Positions 24,412-36,412 of a stretch of 64,000 bases of DNA are shown here, one piece after another. Source of the stretch: Sphingomonas sp. Leaf339 (GTDB lineage: Bacteria; Pseudomonadota; Alphaproteobacteria; Sphingomonadales; Sphingomonadaceae). The position numbers and the translations under genes are program-made. The DNA lies in assembly GCF_001426195.1 (NCBI RefSeq), contig NZ_LMRS01000012.1:62001-126000 (forward strand). Direction: 5' to 3'. Below the pieces are notes generated by a model that was not told the DNA's origin, did not search any database, and saw only the letters and a program-made list of their open reading frames with translations. The stretch's first letter is position 1, and each line of letters opens with the position of its first letter.

Positions 24412-27159
24412 ATGTTCGGTGGCCTCGCCAAGTCGCTTTTCGGGTCGTCCAACGACCGTTACGTCAAATCGCTCAACCCCATTATCGCGAAAATCGCGTC
24501 GTTCGAGCCGACGCTGGAGGCGCTGTCCAACGCCGATCTGACTGCGCAGACGGTGAAGTTCCGCGAGCAACTGGCAAACGGCGCCAAGCTGGACGACCTG
24601 TTGCCGGAGGCGTTCGCGACGGTGCGCGAGGCGGCGCGGCGCGTGCTGGGCATGCGCCATTTCGACGTCCAGATGATCGGCGGCATCGTGCTCCACCGCG
24701 GTGAGATCGCCGAGATGCGGACGGGTGAGGGCAAGACGCTGGTCGCCACGCTCGCAACCTATCTGAACGCGCTGCCGGGCAAGGGCGTACACGTCGTCAC
24801 GGTCAACGATTACCTCGCCAGCCGCGATGCCGGATGGATGAGCCAGGTGTACAGCTTTCTCGGCATGACCACCGGTGTCATCATCCCGAACCTGACGGAC
24901 CAGCAGCGCAGCGATGCGTATAATTCCGACATCACCTATGGCACGAACAACGAGTTCGGCTTCGATTACCTGCGCGACAACATGAAGTACGAGCGCAGCG
25001 GCATGACGCAGCGCGCGTTCAACTTCGCGATCGTCGACGAGGTCGATTCGATCCTGATCGACGAGGCGCGCACGCCGTTGATCATCTCCGGCCCGACCGA
25101 CGACAAGTCCGATCTCTACAAGCAGGTCGATGTAGTCGTGAAGCAGTTCGCGGCTGAGGATTACGAGAAGGACGAGAAGCAGAAGTCGATCATCCTGACC
25201 GAGGACGGCACCGAGCGGGCCGAGCGGATGCTAGAGGCGGCCGGGCTGCTGGAAGGCGAGAACCTGTATGATTTCGAGAACACGCAGGTCGTCCACCATC
25301 TGAACCAGGCGCTGCGCGCCAACATGATGTTCAAGCGCGATACGGATTACATCGTGAAGGACGGCAAGGTCGTCATCATCGACGAATTCACCGGTCGCAT
25401 GATGGACGGCCGCCGCTGGTCCGAGGGTCTGCACCAGGCCGTCGAGGCCAAGGAGGGCGTGAATATCGAGCCTGAGAACCAGACGATGGCCTCGATCACC
25501 TTCCAGAATTATTTCCGCATGTACCCCAAGATCGGCGGCATGACCGGTACGGCCGCGACCGAAGCGGCCGAATTTTACGACATCTACAAGATCAACGTCG
25601 TGTCGATCCCGACCAACGTCCCGGTCCAGCGGATCGACGAGGAGGACACGTTTTACAAGTCGACCGAGGACAAGTTCCGCGGCATTGCCAAGACGATCCG
25701 CGAACATGCCGCCGCCGGTCAGCCGGTGCTGGTCGGCACCGTGTCGATCGAGAAATCGGAACTGCTGTCGGAATTCCTGACCGCCGAGGGCGTCGATCAC
25801 AAGGTGCTGAACGCCCGCTATCACGAATCCGAGGCGCACATCGTCGCGCAGGCGGGTCGCAAGGGCGCGGTGACGATCGCCACCAACATGGCCGGTCGCG
25901 GCACCGACATTCAGCTGGGCGGCAATCTCGAATTCCGCATGACCGATGAATACAGCGATCTCGACCCCGGCACGCCGGATTACGAGGGCGTCGCCGAGCG
26001 GGTGCGCGAGGAGATCGTTGCCGAGAAGGCGGCGGTGCTGGCGGCCGGTGGCCTGTTCGTGCTGGGCACCGAGCGTCACGAGAGCCGGCGCATCGACAAC
26101 CAGTTGCGTGGACGTTCGGGTCGTCAGGGCGATCCCGGCTTGTCGCGCTTCTACCTATGCCTTGATGACGAATTGCTGCGCATCTTCGGGCCGGACACGC
26201 TGTTCGCGCGGATGATGCGGTCGAACATGGAAGACGGCGAGGCGCTGCCCCCGTCCAAGTGGATGAGCAAGGCGATCGAGACCGCGCAGAAGAAGGTCGA
26301 GGCGCGCAACTACGACATCCGCAAGCAGGTCGTCGAATATGATGACGTGATGAACGACCAGCGCAAGGTCATCTACGAGCAGCGTTCCGACATCATGGAC
26401 GCCGAGACGGTCGGCGACATGATGTCCGACATGCGCGCCGAAACGGTGAACACGATCGTCGGCGAATCCTGCCCGCCCAATTCCTATCCGGAACAATGGG
26501 ATGTGCCAGGGATGAAGCTGAAGCTGGCCGATCTGCTCAACCTGCATCTGCCGGTCGACGACTGGCTGACCGAAGACGCGATCGATCCCGAGATCGTGCT
26601 GGAGCGGGTGCAGGCCGCCGCCGACGAGGCAATGGTCGAAAAGGCCGCCCAGGTCGAACCGGAGACGTGGATTCAGATTGAGAAGTCGATCCTGCTCCAG
26701 CATCTGGATCATCACTGGAAGGAGCATCTGTCGACGCTGGATGCTCTCCGCCAGGTCGTCCACCTTCGCGCCTATGCGCAGAAGACGCCGATCAACGAGT
26801 ACAAGCAGGAGGCGTTTTCGCTGTTCCAGCGGATGCTCGACAACATCCGTGAAGATGTGGCGCGCACGATCAGCCATGCGGATTTCCAGTATCAGGCGCC
26901 GCCGGAACTGCCGCCGCTGCCCGATTTCATCACCACGCATTTCGACCCGTTCACCGGCGAGGACAATTCGGCCGACATGGACGCCGCCACCCGCGGCTTC
27001 GTCACCACCACGCTGCCGCCGCTGCAGATGGTCCGGCCGGAAGCGCAGGATTTGGGTCAGGATCCGGCCGAATGGGAAGGGCGGGTCAATCGCAATGCGC
27101 CGTGCCCCTGCGGATCGGGCCGCAAGTACAAGCATTGCCACGGCGCGGTGAGCGCCTGA
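24412..27159 (+). CDS. secA: preprotein translocase ATPase SecA
   Basis: Motor of the Sec export pathway, 915 aa, acting at the cytoplasmic face of SecYEG. The N-terminus [20 protein letters not shown] is typical. Walker A is [13 protein letters not shown] near residues 103-115 and Walker B is [13 protein letters not shown] near 207-219. Also present are the preprotein-crosslinking domain, the second nucleotide-binding fold ([13 protein letters not shown]) and the helical scaffold ([13 protein letters not shown]). The C-terminal zinc/SecB-binding tail is [14 protein letters not shown]. The ATG at 24412 was chosen because family N-termini align there; the longer frame from 24379 is not needed. 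Possible leader regulation is described under the preceding gene. Confidence 0.98.
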   Translation: MFGGLAKSLFGSSNDRYVKSLNPIIAKIASFEPTLEALSNADLTAQTVKFREQLANGAKLDDLLPEAFATVREAARRVLGMRHFDVQMIGGIVLHRGEIAEMRTGEGKTLVATLATYLNALPGKGVHVVTVNDYLASRDAGWMSQVYSFLGMTTGVIIPNLTDQQRSDAYNSDITYGTNNEFGFDYLRDNMKYERSGMTQRAFNFAIVDEVDSILIDEARTPLIISGPTDDKSDLYKQVDVVVKQFAAEDYEKDEKQKSIILTEDGTERAERMLEAAGLLEGENLYDFENTQVVHHLNQALRANMMFKRDTDYIVKDGKVVIIDEFTGRMMDGRRWSEGLHQAVEAKEGVNIEPENQTMASITFQNYFRMYPKIGGMTGTAATEAAEFYDIYKINVVSIPTNVPVQRIDEEDTFYKSTEDKFRGIAKTIREHAAAGQPVLVGTVSIEKSELLSEFLTAEGVDHKVLNARYHESEAHIVAQAGRKGAVTIATNMAGRGTDIQLGGNLEFRMTDEYSDLDPGTPDYEGVAERVREEIVAEKAAVLAAGGLFVLGTERHESRRIDNQLRGRSGRQGDPGLSRFYLCLDDELLRIFGPDTLFARMMRSNMEDGEALPPSKWMSKAIETAQKKVEARNYDIRKQVVEYDDVMNDQRKVIYEQRSDIMDAETVGDMMSDMRAETVNTIVGESCPPNSYPEQWDVPGMKLKLADLLNLHLPVDDWLTEDAIDPEIVLERVQAAADEAMVEKAAQVEPETWIQIEKSILLQHLDHHWKEHLSTLDALRQVVHLRAYAQKTPINEYKQEAFSLFQRMLDNIREDVARTISHADFQYQAPPELPPLPDFITTHFDPFTGEDNSADMDAATRGFVTTTLPPLQMVRPEAQDLGQDPAEWEGRVNRNAPCPCGSGRKYKHCHGAVSA

Positions 27160-27184
27160 TCGTCAGGCGGAAGGGGGTGGTCGG

Positions 27185-28036
27185 TTACGGCCGCCCCTGC
27201 CGCCGGGCCATGAAGGCGAGACGTTCAAACAGCATTACGTCCGCTTCGTTCTTCAACAGCGCACCGTGGAGCGGCGGGATCGCCTTGGTCGGGTCGCGGT
27301 TCTGCAAGACGTCGAGCGGCAGGTCCTCGTGCAGCAGCAGCTTCAGCCAGTCGAGCAGTTCGGACGTCGACGGTTTTTTCTTCAGCCCGGGCACCTCACG
27401 AACCTCGTAGAACAGGTCGAGCGCGCGGGCGACGAGCAGCTTCTGGACGCCGGGGAAATGCACGTCGACGATCGCTTGCATCGTGTCGCGATCGGGAAAG
27501 CGGATATAATGGAAGAAGCAGCGGCGCAGGAACGCGTCGGGTAGCTCCTTTTCGTTGTTCGATGTGATGACGACGATCGGCCGCTCCACCGCCCGCACCG
27601 TCTCCCCGGTTTCGTAGACATGGAATTCCATGCGATCGATTTCATGGAGCAGATCGTTCGGAAATTCGATGTCCGCCTTGTCGATCTCGTCGATCAGCAA
27701 CACCGGTGGCGCCGGGCGGGTGAAGGCATCCCATAACTTGCCGCGGCGGATGTAGTTACCGATATCGTGGACGCGGGGATCGCCCAATTGGCCATCGCGC
27801 AGGCGGGCGACGGCGTCATATTCGTACAGGCCCTGTGCCGCCTTGGTGGTGGACTTCACCGTCCATTCGATCAGCGGCGCATCGATCGCGCGCGCGATCT
27901 CGTGCGCCAGCACCGTCTTGCCGGTGCCGGGTTCGCCCTTCACCAGCAGGGGGCGGCGGAGGTGGACGGCGGCGTTGACCGCCACCTTCAGGTCGTCGGT
28001 CGCGATATAGCTGCCGGTGCTGTCGAAGCGCTTCAT
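27185..28036 (-). CDS. MoxR family AAA+ ATPase
   Basis: AAA+ chaperone-like ATPase of 283 aa. Walker A is KGEPGTGKTVLAHEIA near residues 37-52, Walker B is VLLIDEIDKADIEFPNDLL, and the sensor is VVITSNNEKELPDAFLRRC. MoxR proteins usually work with a von Willebrand factor A (CoxE-like) partner in metal insertion or complex maturation. Here the 3' neighbour is the convergent end of secA (25 nt away), so no vWA gene sits directly downstream. The upstream gene on the same strand is an unrelated conserved protein. The partner may be encoded elsewhere. Confidence 0.92.
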   Translation of the reverse strand: MKRFDSTGSYIATDDLKVAVNAAVHLRRPLLVKGEPGTGKTVLAHEIARAIDAPLIEWTVKSTTKAAQGLYEYDAVARLRDGQLGDPRVHDIGNYIRRGKLWDAFTRPAPPVLLIDEIDKADIEFPNDLLHEIDRMEFHVYETGETVRAVERPIVVITSNNEKELPDAFLRRCFFHYIRFPDRDTMQAIVDVHFPGVQKLLVARALDLFYEVREVPGLKKKPSTSELLDWLKLLLHEDLPLDVLQNRDPTKAIPPLHGALLKNEADVMLFERLAFMARRQGRP

Positions 28037-28079
28037 CGCCCAGATGTGGCGGAAGCGCCGGGCGGGTGCAAGCGGCTGG

Positions 28080-28754
28080 CTATCGGGGCTCGCGCGCCGC
28101 CGCCCGTGCCTCTAGCAGGTTCCACAGGCCATATTGCTGACCCAACAACTGCCGCACACCGAAACCCATCGCCCGCTCGGTCGCCGGCGTGTCGCCCAGC
28201 ATCGCCACCGCCGCGGCGTTGATATCGGCCGTGGGCAGGCTACTGGCGGCAAGCTCGGCGCCGAAAGCCTCCGCCGCGACGGCAAGCAGTCGCCGCACCG
28301 TCTCCCAATCCATCACCAGCGCCACCGCTGCGCCGGTCGCACAGCCGCGACGATCCGACTGGGCGAGCATGCCGAGCGCATGGCGCATCCCGACCAGCGC
28401 ACCCTCCGTTTCCGCCTGACCAGGTGTGGAGGGAAGGGGGCCGACCGCCGCCGATAGGCGCACCAGCATGGCGCGTTCGCCGGCGAATCCCTGCGCGGCG
28501 ATGGCCAGCCAGTCGCACGCGTCCGGTTGCGCGCAATGGTCGCTCGCCTCGTCGATCATGCCGGGATGGCCGCCATGGACGGTGCAGAGCGCATGGACAG
28601 CGTCCGACAGATCACGGCGCGAAGGTCTGGGCGCGAGCAGGCGGCGGACATGCGGGTGCCTGATACTGCCATCGACCGCCACCAGCCCGGTCAGCATGGT
28701 CCAGGCGCTGTGTCGGTTGGCGGGTTCGATGCCAATACTGATGCCGAACTGCAT
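28080..28754 (-). CDS. conserved hypothetical protein
   Basis: Soluble protein of 224 aa, mostly alpha-helical by composition, with no signal peptide or membrane segment. I do not recognise a characterised family. Cysteines occur in ALCTVHGGHPG and SDHCAQPDACDWLAIA, with a histidine between, so a metal or structural site is possible but unproven. The ATG at 28754 is chosen over a TTG 9 nt upstream. It lies 43 nt upstream of moxR on the same strand, so the two are probably co-transcribed and may share a pathway; homologues next to moxR in other sphingomonads would support this. Confidence 0.75.
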   Translation of the reverse strand: MQFGISIGIEPANRHSAWTMLTGLVAVDGSIRHPHVRRLLAPRPSRRDLSDAVHALCTVHGGHPGMIDEASDHCAQPDACDWLAIAAQGFAGERAMLVRLSAAVGPLPSTPGQAETEGALVGMRHALGMLAQSDRRGCATGAAVALVMDWETVRRLLAVAAEAFGAELAASSLPTADINAAAVAMLGDTPATERAMGFGVRQLLGQQYGLWNLLEARAAAREPR

Positions 28755-28979
28755 ATTATCCAAATGCCTGGTCCCACGTGAAGGTGCGCGGCTGATACGC
28801 CATCCGACGCCACTGCCTTCAAAACGGTTCTACACGGCCCGTCGTAAAGAGTTGGTTGACGGCGCCTTCATCGATCGTGCCATTCATCGCAATCGTGGGG
28901 GTTGTGGCGTCCGCCGCCGGTCGCGATAAGCGGCCATGCTCCCGCGACCGCGGGGCATGATCCTCCGGAGACTGACGGG

Positions 28980-31319
28980 ATGCGCGCATGGTTGCTGGGA
29001 TTAGCCTTGGCCTCGACGGGAACGGCGGCGATGGCCGCTGACCAGGTCGCGCCATCGACGCCGGCCGCGCCGGTGCAGGCGGCAAAACCCGCGCCGATCC
29101 CGCCGGTAGAGGGTGGCGACCTGACGTTGGCACGCGTCTTCGGCAATCCCGATCTGTCGGGCCAACAGCCGCGATCGCTGCGCCTGTCACCCGATGGCAG
29201 CCTGTTGACGAGCCTGCGTAACCGCCCGGACGACAAGGAGCGGTTCGACCTGTGGGCCACCGATGCCGTGACCGGTGCTGAACGGATGCTGGTGGATTCC
29301 AGCAAAGTCGGGTCAGGCGCCGAGCTGTCCGAGGCAGAGAAGATGCAGCGCGAACGCGCGCGGATCGGCGGGTCGAAGGGGATCGTGGCGTATGACTGGT
29401 CGTCGGACGGCAAGTCGATCCTGGTGCCGCTGGACGGCGACCTGTTCCTCGCCACGCTGGACGGCAATGTCCGCAAGTTGACGCAGGGAGCGGGCGGGGC
29501 GCTCAATCCCGTCGTGTCGCCGCGTGGCGGCTTCGTCAGCTATGTCCGCGACCAGAATCTGTACGTGCAGTCACTTGGCTCCAACGCGGGCGCGGCCAAG
29601 GCGGCGACCACCGATGGCGCTGGCACCGTCCATTGGGGCGAGGCCGAGTTTGTCGCGCAGGAGGAAATGGATCGCAGCACGGGTTACTGGTGGAGCCCCG
29701 ACGACCGCTACATCGCAGTCGAGCGGTTCGACGAGGCACCCGTCCATGTCGCCACGCGCGCGGCGATCGGCGCGACCGGCACGCGGGTGTACGAACAACG
29801 TTATCCGGCGGCCGGCACCCCCAATGTGCTGGTCGACCTGTACGTGATGAAGCCGGACGGCACCGGTCAGGTGAAGGTGAATCTCGGTGCGGAACGCGAC
29901 ATCTATCTGGCGCGGGTCGACTGGACGCCGGATGGTTCGGGCCTGCTGATCCAGCGCCAGTCGCGCGACCAGAAGCGGATGGATGTGCTGCGCGTCGATC
30001 CGGCGACGGGTAAGGCCACGATCCTGTTCACCGAGCGGGCTGGCGCGAAAAGCTGGCTGAACCTGACCGACGCCTATCAGATCATGCGCGACGGCAGCCT
30101 GATCTGGCGGTCCGAACGCAGCGGTTACGGCCATCTGTACCGCTTCGCGGCGGGCAAGTGGACACAGTTGACCAAAGGCGACTGGGTCGTGACCGGCCTG
30201 GTCGGGATCGACGAGGGCAAGCGCCGGATATTCTTCACCGGCACGCGCGACGATGTGCTGGAACAGCATCTCTATTCGGTCGATATCGCCAAGCCCAACG
30301 ACATCACCCGCCTGACCGAACGGGGCGCGACCTATTCGGCGACGATGGACGGCACCGCCACCCGCTTCGTCGTGTCGCGGTCCAGCCCGACCCAGCCAAC
30401 GCAGGTCTATCTGGCCGATGCGGATGGCAAGCGCGTCCGCTGGATCAACGAGAACGCGGTGGTCGCCGGCCATCCCTATTTCCCATATCTCGCCAGCCAT
30501 CAGCAGACGACGTTCGGGACGATCAAAGCGGCGGACGGATCGACGCTGCATTGGGAGATGATTACCCCGCCGCTGGAGCCGGGCCGCAAATACCCCGTGT
30601 TCTTCCAACATTATGGCGGCCCGCACAGCCAGCAGGTGACGCGCGGCTGGCAGGGGCCGTTGCCGCAGTTCCTGGTCGATCAGGGTTACATCTTCTTCCA
30701 GATCGACAATCGCGGCTCGATCAATCGCGGCAAGGCGTTCGAGGACCAGATCTATCACGCGATGGGGACGGTGGAGGTCGCCGATCAGCTCGCCGGCGCG
30801 GATTACCTGAAGACGCTGCCGTTCGTCGATCCGGCGAAGATCGCGACCTATGGCTGGTCCTATGGCGGATACATGTCCATCAAGATGCTGGAGAAGACGC
30901 CGGGCGTCTATGCCGCTGCCGTATCCGGCGCGCCGGTGACCGAGTGGACGCTGTACGACACGCATTACACCGAACGATATATGGGCGACCCCCGGCTCGA
31001 TCCGGCGGCCTATGCGGCATCGGCGGCGGTGGCGGACGCGGCCAAAATCCGTGATCCGTTGCTGCTGATCCACGGCATGGCCGACGACAACGTCTTCCTC
31101 GACAACTCCACCGCCTTTGCCGCGGAGATGCAGAAGACCGCGACGCCGTTCGAGATGATGTTCTACCCCGGCTATACCCACCGCGTGTCGGGACCGGGCA
31201 TCAGCCAGCATCTATGGGGGACGATGCTGTCGTTCCTCGATCGGACGGTGAAGAACAAACCCGAGGCGCCCGCCGTGCCACCACCCGCAGCGCCGGTGCC
31301 GGCAACGCCTGCTCCTTAG
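28980..31319 (+). CDS. S9 family peptidase, dipeptidyl peptidase IV type
   Basis: Exported serine peptidase of 779 aa, predicted to cleave N-terminal dipeptides after proline or alanine in the periplasm. A signal peptide covers about residues 1-18 (MRAWLLGLALASTGTAAMA), followed by an Ala/Pro linker, an eight-bladed propeller with the DPP4 Glu motif (AEFVAQEEMDRSTGYWWSPD near 225) and a C-terminal hydrolase domain. The catalytic serine is in YGWSYGGYMS near 625, the aspartate in GMADDNVF near 700, the histidine in GYTHRVSG near 735. The ATG at 28980 gives the signal peptide; the frame continues upstream to 28902 without support. The C-terminus ends in a Pro/Ala tail. A 14-bp inverted repeat follows. 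Confidence 0.94.
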   Translation: MRAWLLGLALASTGTAAMAADQVAPSTPAAPVQAAKPAPIPPVEGGDLTLARVFGNPDLSGQQPRSLRLSPDGSLLTSLRNRPDDKERFDLWATDAVTGAERMLVDSSKVGSGAELSEAEKMQRERARIGGSKGIVAYDWSSDGKSILVPLDGDLFLATLDGNVRKLTQGAGGALNPVVSPRGGFVSYVRDQNLYVQSLGSNAGAAKAATTDGAGTVHWGEAEFVAQEEMDRSTGYWWSPDDRYIAVERFDEAPVHVATRAAIGATGTRVYEQRYPAAGTPNVLVDLYVMKPDGTGQVKVNLGAERDIYLARVDWTPDGSGLLIQRQSRDQKRMDVLRVDPATGKATILFTERAGAKSWLNLTDAYQIMRDGSLIWRSERSGYGHLYRFAAGKWTQLTKGDWVVTGLVGIDEGKRRIFFTGTRDDVLEQHLYSVDIAKPNDITRLTERGATYSATMDGTATRFVVSRSSPTQPTQVYLADADGKRVRWINENAVVAGHPYFPYLASHQQTTFGTIKAADGSTLHWEMITPPLEPGRKYPVFFQHYGGPHSQQVTRGWQGPLPQFLVDQGYIFFQIDNRGSINRGKAFEDQIYHAMGTVEVADQLAGADYLKTLPFVDPAKIATYGWSYGGYMSIKMLEKTPGVYAAAVSGAPVTEWTLYDTHYTERYMGDPRLDPAAYAASAAVADAAKIRDPLLLIHGMADDNVFLDNSTAFAAEMQKTATPFEMMFYPGYTHRVSGPGISQHLWGTMLSFLDRTVKNKPEAPAVPPPAAPVPATPAP

Positions 31320-31331
31320 CGCGGATTTGCT

Positions 31332-31374
31332 CGTGCGGGTCATGCCGGGTCACGCTCGTAGCATGACCCGCACG
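31332..31374 (+). terminator. inverted repeat downstream of the S9 peptidase, probable terminator
   Basis: A perfect 14-bp inverted repeat (CGTGCGGGTCATGC / GCATGACCCGCACG) has arms at 31332-31345 and 31361-31374 with a 15-nt loop, 12 nt after the peptidase stop. There is no U-tract. It is of the same long-loop type as the repeats at 6351-6390 and 50584-50621. Confidence 0.6.
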
Positions 31375-31446
31375 CACGATTAGGAAAGCGATTGGACGCC
31401 GTGGCGCAATGACGCTACGGGCGCGCCACGGATTTTGGAGAATGAC

Positions 31447-32475
31447 ATGGGTTACCGGGTCGTGGTCGCAGGGGCGACGGGCAATGTCGGGCGCGAGATG
31501 GTGAATATCCTCGCCGAGCGTGAATTCCCGCTCGACGAGATCGCGGTGTTGGCGTCGTCGCGCAGCCAGGGCGACCAGATCGAATATGGCGACACCGGCA
31601 AGATGCTGAAGGTGCAGAACATCGAGCATTTCGATCCGGCCGGCTGGGACATGGCGCTGTTCGCGATCGGATCGGAAGCGACCGCCGTCTATGCGCCGAA
31701 ATTCGCCGCCGCCGGTTGCACCGTGATCGACAATTCGTCGCTGTACCGGATGGACCCGGACGTGCCGCTGATCGTGCCCGAGGTGAATGCCGACGCGATC
31801 GACGGGTACAAGGCGAAGAACATCATCGCCAACCCCAATTGCTCGACCGCGCAGATGGTCGTCGCGCTGAAGCCGCTGCACGATGCCGCCACGATCAAGC
31901 GCGTCGTCGTCGCGACGTATCAATCGGTATCGGGCGCGGGCAAGGTCGGCATGGACGAACTGTTCGAACAGAGCCGCAACATCTTCGTCGGCGATCCGGC
32001 GGTGGCGAACAAGTTCACCAAGCAGATCGCGTTCAACGTGATCCCGCACATCGACAGCTTCCTGGACGACGGATCGACCAAGGAAGAATGGAAGATGATC
32101 GTCGAGACCAAGAAGATCATGGGCGCCAAGATCAAGGTCGTCGCCACCTGCGTCCGGGTGCCCGTGTTCGTCGGCCATTCCGAGGCGCTGAACGTCGAGT
32201 TCGAGAACGAGCTGACGGCCGAGGATGCGCAGGATATCCTGCGCGAGGCCCCCGGTATCATGCTGATCGATAAGCGCGAAGATGGCGGCTATATAACCCC
32301 GATCGAGGCGGCGGGTGACGACGCCACCTATGTCAGCCGCGTGCGCGAGGACCCAACCGTGGAATTCGGCCTGTCGCTCTGGTGCGTGTCGGACAATCTT
32401 CGCAAGGGCGCGGCGCTGAACGCGGTGCAGATCGCGGAATTGCTGGGGCGGCGTCACCTGCAAAAGGGCGCCTGA
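31447..32475 (+). CDS. asd: aspartate-semialdehyde dehydrogenase
   Basis: NADP-dependent enzyme of 342 aa that makes aspartate semialdehyde for lysine, diaminopimelate, threonine and methionine. The nucleotide-binding loop is VVAGATGNVGREMV near residues 5-18. The catalytic cysteine is in IIANPNCSTAQMV near 132-144 and the late histidine is in CVRVPVFVGHSEAL. The ATG at 31447 has GGAG at 31437-31440; a TTG at 31435 also opens the frame but is less likely. The GFA-domain gene follows one nucleotide after the stop, so they share an mRNA. Confidence 0.96.
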   Translation: MGYRVVVAGATGNVGREMVNILAEREFPLDEIAVLASSRSQGDQIEYGDTGKMLKVQNIEHFDPAGWDMALFAIGSEATAVYAPKFAAAGCTVIDNSSLYRMDPDVPLIVPEVNADAIDGYKAKNIIANPNCSTAQMVVALKPLHDAATIKRVVVATYQSVSGAGKVGMDELFEQSRNIFVGDPAVANKFTKQIAFNVIPHIDSFLDDGSTKEEWKMIVETKKIMGAKIKVVATCVRVPVFVGHSEALNVEFENELTAEDAQDILREAPGIMLIDKREDGGYITPIEAAGDDATYVSRVREDPTVEFGLSLWCVSDNLRKGAALNAVQIAELLGRRHLQKGA

Positions 32476-32476
32476 G

Positions 32477-32920
32477 GTGATCGCGGGCGGCTGCCGTTGT
32501 GGCGCCGTCCGCTATACGGTGGCCCGGGATACGTTGCCGGCCGCCTATGCATGCCATTGCACCGATTGCCAGACGTGGAGCGGCAGTGCGTTCAGCACAC
32601 AGTTCTTCATGGCGGTGGAGGTGCTGGCAGTGAACGGCACCGTCACCGAATATGGCTTCGTCAATCCGATTGGGCGGTTTTCCGTGCAGCGCTTTTGCCC
32701 GACCTGTCACACGCGGCTGTACAACACGAACGATGCGCGGCCGTGGCTGGTCAATATCCGGGCCGGCACACTGGACGACAGCGCCCGGATCGATGTGCCA
32801 CTGCATATCTGGACGCGCAGCAAACAGCCCTGGATGATCCTGCCGGCAACCGCGGAATGCTATCCCGAGGCGGCACCGATCGCGGCGCTGGAACGGCTCG
32901 CGATGCTCACGTCATTCTGA
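32477..32920 (+). CDS. GFA (CENP-V/glutathione-dependent formaldehyde-activating) family protein
   Basis: Small zinc protein of 147 aa with the GFA fold. The metal-binding cysteines are in GGCRCGAVRYT near residues 4-14, CHCTDCQTWSG near 29-39 and FCPTCHTRLYN near 73-83. Founding members were proposed to join formaldehyde and glutathione, but most family members have unknown substrates. The start is GTG at 32477, overlapping nothing and following the asd stop by one base, which indicates coupling. The next gene is convergent, with only 6 nt between the stops. Confidence 0.88.
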   Translation: MIAGGCRCGAVRYTVARDTLPAAYACHCTDCQTWSGSAFSTQFFMAVEVLAVNGTVTEYGFVNPIGRFSVQRFCPTCHTRLYNTNDARPWLVNIRAGTLDDSARIDVPLHIWTRSKQPWMILPATAECYPEAAPIAALERLAMLTSF

Positions 32921-32926
32921 ACGGGA

Positions 32927-33550
32927 TCAGTGGCCGATGTAGCGGCCCGGCCGATGCCACGCGATCAGGATCAGGCTGATCGCCACCGCGCTCAGGATCG
33001 ACCAGCCGAGTTCCGGGCCGCTAACGACCGGGATCGCGGCCGACAGGATCAAGACGTCGAGCACGATCTGCGTCGACCCGGCGTTCCAGCCCCGCGTCCG
33101 TTGCAGCCACAGGGTGATGACGCCGGTGCCGCCGACGCCCGCCTGATGCCGCGCGAGGCACAGGATGCCCATGCCGATCAACGTGCCGCCGACGATCGCG
33201 GCAAAGGCGGGATGCACGTCCATCACACGGATCGACATGCGCGTCAGGCTGGAGAACGCGGCGATGCCGACATTCACCAGCACCGTCTTGATCGCAAAGC
33301 GCGCGCCCAGCACCTTGTGCGCGAAGGCGAAGAACGGAATGTTGATGAGCGTGAACAACACGCCCGCCGGCAAGGGGATCAGATAGGAGAGTAGCAGCGC
33401 GACGCCGGCGATGCCGCCCGTCACCAGCCCCGCCGATTTCAGGAATACCAGCCCCAGCACCAACAGGATGCAGCCGATCGCCAGCGCGTACGCATCTTCG
33501 GCTACGCTGTGCGGCCGACCGATCGGCAGGGATTCAGTTCGGGGCTGCAA
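32927..33550 (-). CDS. YitT family membrane protein (DUF161)
   Basis: Polytopic inner-membrane protein of about 207 aa with five or six hydrophobic segments, such as ALAIGCILLVLGLVFLKSAG, GIAGVALLLSYLIPLPAG and IVLDVLILSAAIPVV. YitT-family function is unknown; roles in small-molecule transport have been suggested. The glycine-rich loops GLVTGGIAGVA and GVGGTGVITLWLQR are typical. No ATG lies close upstream; the TTG at 33550 is chosen because GAGGAA sits 6 nt before it. The frame remains open to 33643, so a longer form is possible. It is divergent from guaB and convergent with the GFA gene. Confidence 0.82.
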   Translation of the reverse strand: MQPRTESLPIGRPHSVAEDAYALAIGCILLVLGLVFLKSAGLVTGGIAGVALLLSYLIPLPAGVLFTLINIPFFAFAHKVLGARFAIKTVLVNVGIAAFSSLTRMSIRVMDVHPAFAAIVGGTLIGMGILCLARHQAGVGGTGVITLWLQRTRGWNAGSTQIVLDVLILSAAIPVVSGPELGWSILSAVAISLILIAWHRPGRYIGH

Positions 33551-33566
33551 TACCGGTTCCTCGTGA

Positions 33567-35186
<1,620 letters not shown>

Positions 35187-35207
35187 CCAGCATGAAGGGG
35201 TGCCATC

Positions 35208-36377
35208 ATGACACCAGGCGCCCGTACCGAAGCCGCGATCGAGTTGCTCGACGCCATCATTACCGCCGCGCGTGAAGGCGGGGCCGCGGCCGACACGCTG
35301 ATCGCGCGCTACTTCGGCACGCGCCGCTATGCCGGGTCGAAGGACCGTCGCGCGGTGCGCGAACTGGTCTATGCTGCGATCCGGCAGGCGGGCGATGTGC
35401 CGCCGAGCGGTCGGGCGGCGATGTTGTTGCTGGCCGATGCCGATCCTGCCATCGCTGCGACGTTCGACGGCGTGGCGCATGGCCCGGCCGCGATCGGGCC
35501 GGACGAGGTGCGGGCCGAACCCGGCATCGCCCCGCCATGGCTGATCGAGGCGCTGATCGCGTCGGGGCTGTCGGCCGACGCGCTGCCGGCGCTGATATCG
35601 CGCGCGACGTTGGATGTGCGGGTCAACGCGTTGAAGACGGCACCCGAACTGCCCGACGCGACGCCTCTGCCGCGCGCGGACGGCGGCATGCGCTTGCCGA
35701 CGGGCACCAATATCGAGGCGCTGCCGGCATGGCGCGACGGGTCGATCGAGGTGCAGGACGAGGGCAGCCAGATCGTCGGCCTCGCGCTGCCGGCGAAAGC
35801 GGGCGACCGTATCGTCGATCTGTGCGCGGGCGCAGGCGGCAAGACGCTGGCGCTGGCGGCGCGGATGCAGGATCAGGGGACGCTGCTGGCCTGCGATACC
35901 GATCGAACTCGTTTGTCGCGGCTGCCGGCGCGGGCGGAACGGGCAGGGGCGACCAGCATCGAGACGCGGTTGCTCGACCCCAAGAGCGAACTGGCGACGC
36001 TGGAGACGTGGCGCGGTTCGGCCGATGGCGTGCTGGTCGATGCTCCCTGCTCGGGGACGGGGACGTGGCGCCGCAACCCGGAGGCGCGCTGGCGGCTGAC
36101 ACCTGATCGGCTGGCGCGGCTGGTCGAGACGCAGCGGCATGTGCTGGGCATCGGCGCGGAACTGGTGAAGCCGGGTGGCAGCCTGGTCTATATCGTCTGC
36201 TCGTTGCTGGACGTTGAGGGGCGCGAACAGGTCGATGCGTTTCTGGCGGATCATCCGGGCTGGCGGGCGGAGACGCCCGATCTGCCGGCCGGACGGCGGC
36301 ATGGCTTCGGTATCCGGCTAGACCCCGCAAATGACGGTACGGACGGGTTTTTCGTCGCGCGGTTGGTGGCGCCGTGA
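35208..36377 (+). CDS. rsmB: RsmB/NOP family 16S rRNA m5C methyltransferase
   Basis: SAM-dependent RNA cytosine-C5 methyltransferase of 389 aa. The N-terminal NusB-like part is short. The SAM site is VDLCAGAGGKTLALA near residues 204-218, then the catalytic region DAPCSGTGTWRRNPEARW near 280-297 and the second cysteine in YIVCSLLDVEGREQV near 326-340. RsmB methylates C967 of 16S rRNA in E. coli; the exact target here is inferred from family. It lies between guaB and a small TPR gene whose frame overlaps the stop. Confidence 0.9.
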   Translation: MTPGARTEAAIELLDAIITAAREGGAAADTLIARYFGTRRYAGSKDRRAVRELVYAAIRQAGDVPPSGRAAMLLLADADPAIAATFDGVAHGPAAIGPDEVRAEPGIAPPWLIEALIASGLSADALPALISRATLDVRVNALKTAPELPDATPLPRADGGMRLPTGTNIEALPAWRDGSIEVQDEGSQIVGLALPAKAGDRIVDLCAGAGGKTLALAARMQDQGTLLACDTDRTRLSRLPARAERAGATSIETRLLDPKSELATLETWRGSADGVLVDAPCSGTGTWRRNPEARWRLTPDRLARLVETQRHVLGIGAELVKPGGSLVYIVCSLLDVEGREQVDAFLADHPGWRAETPDLPAGRRHGFGIRLDPANDGTDGFFVARLVAP

Positions 36378-36412
36378 TACGCCGTTACGCCAGACCCCCC
36401 ATGGAGACGTTC

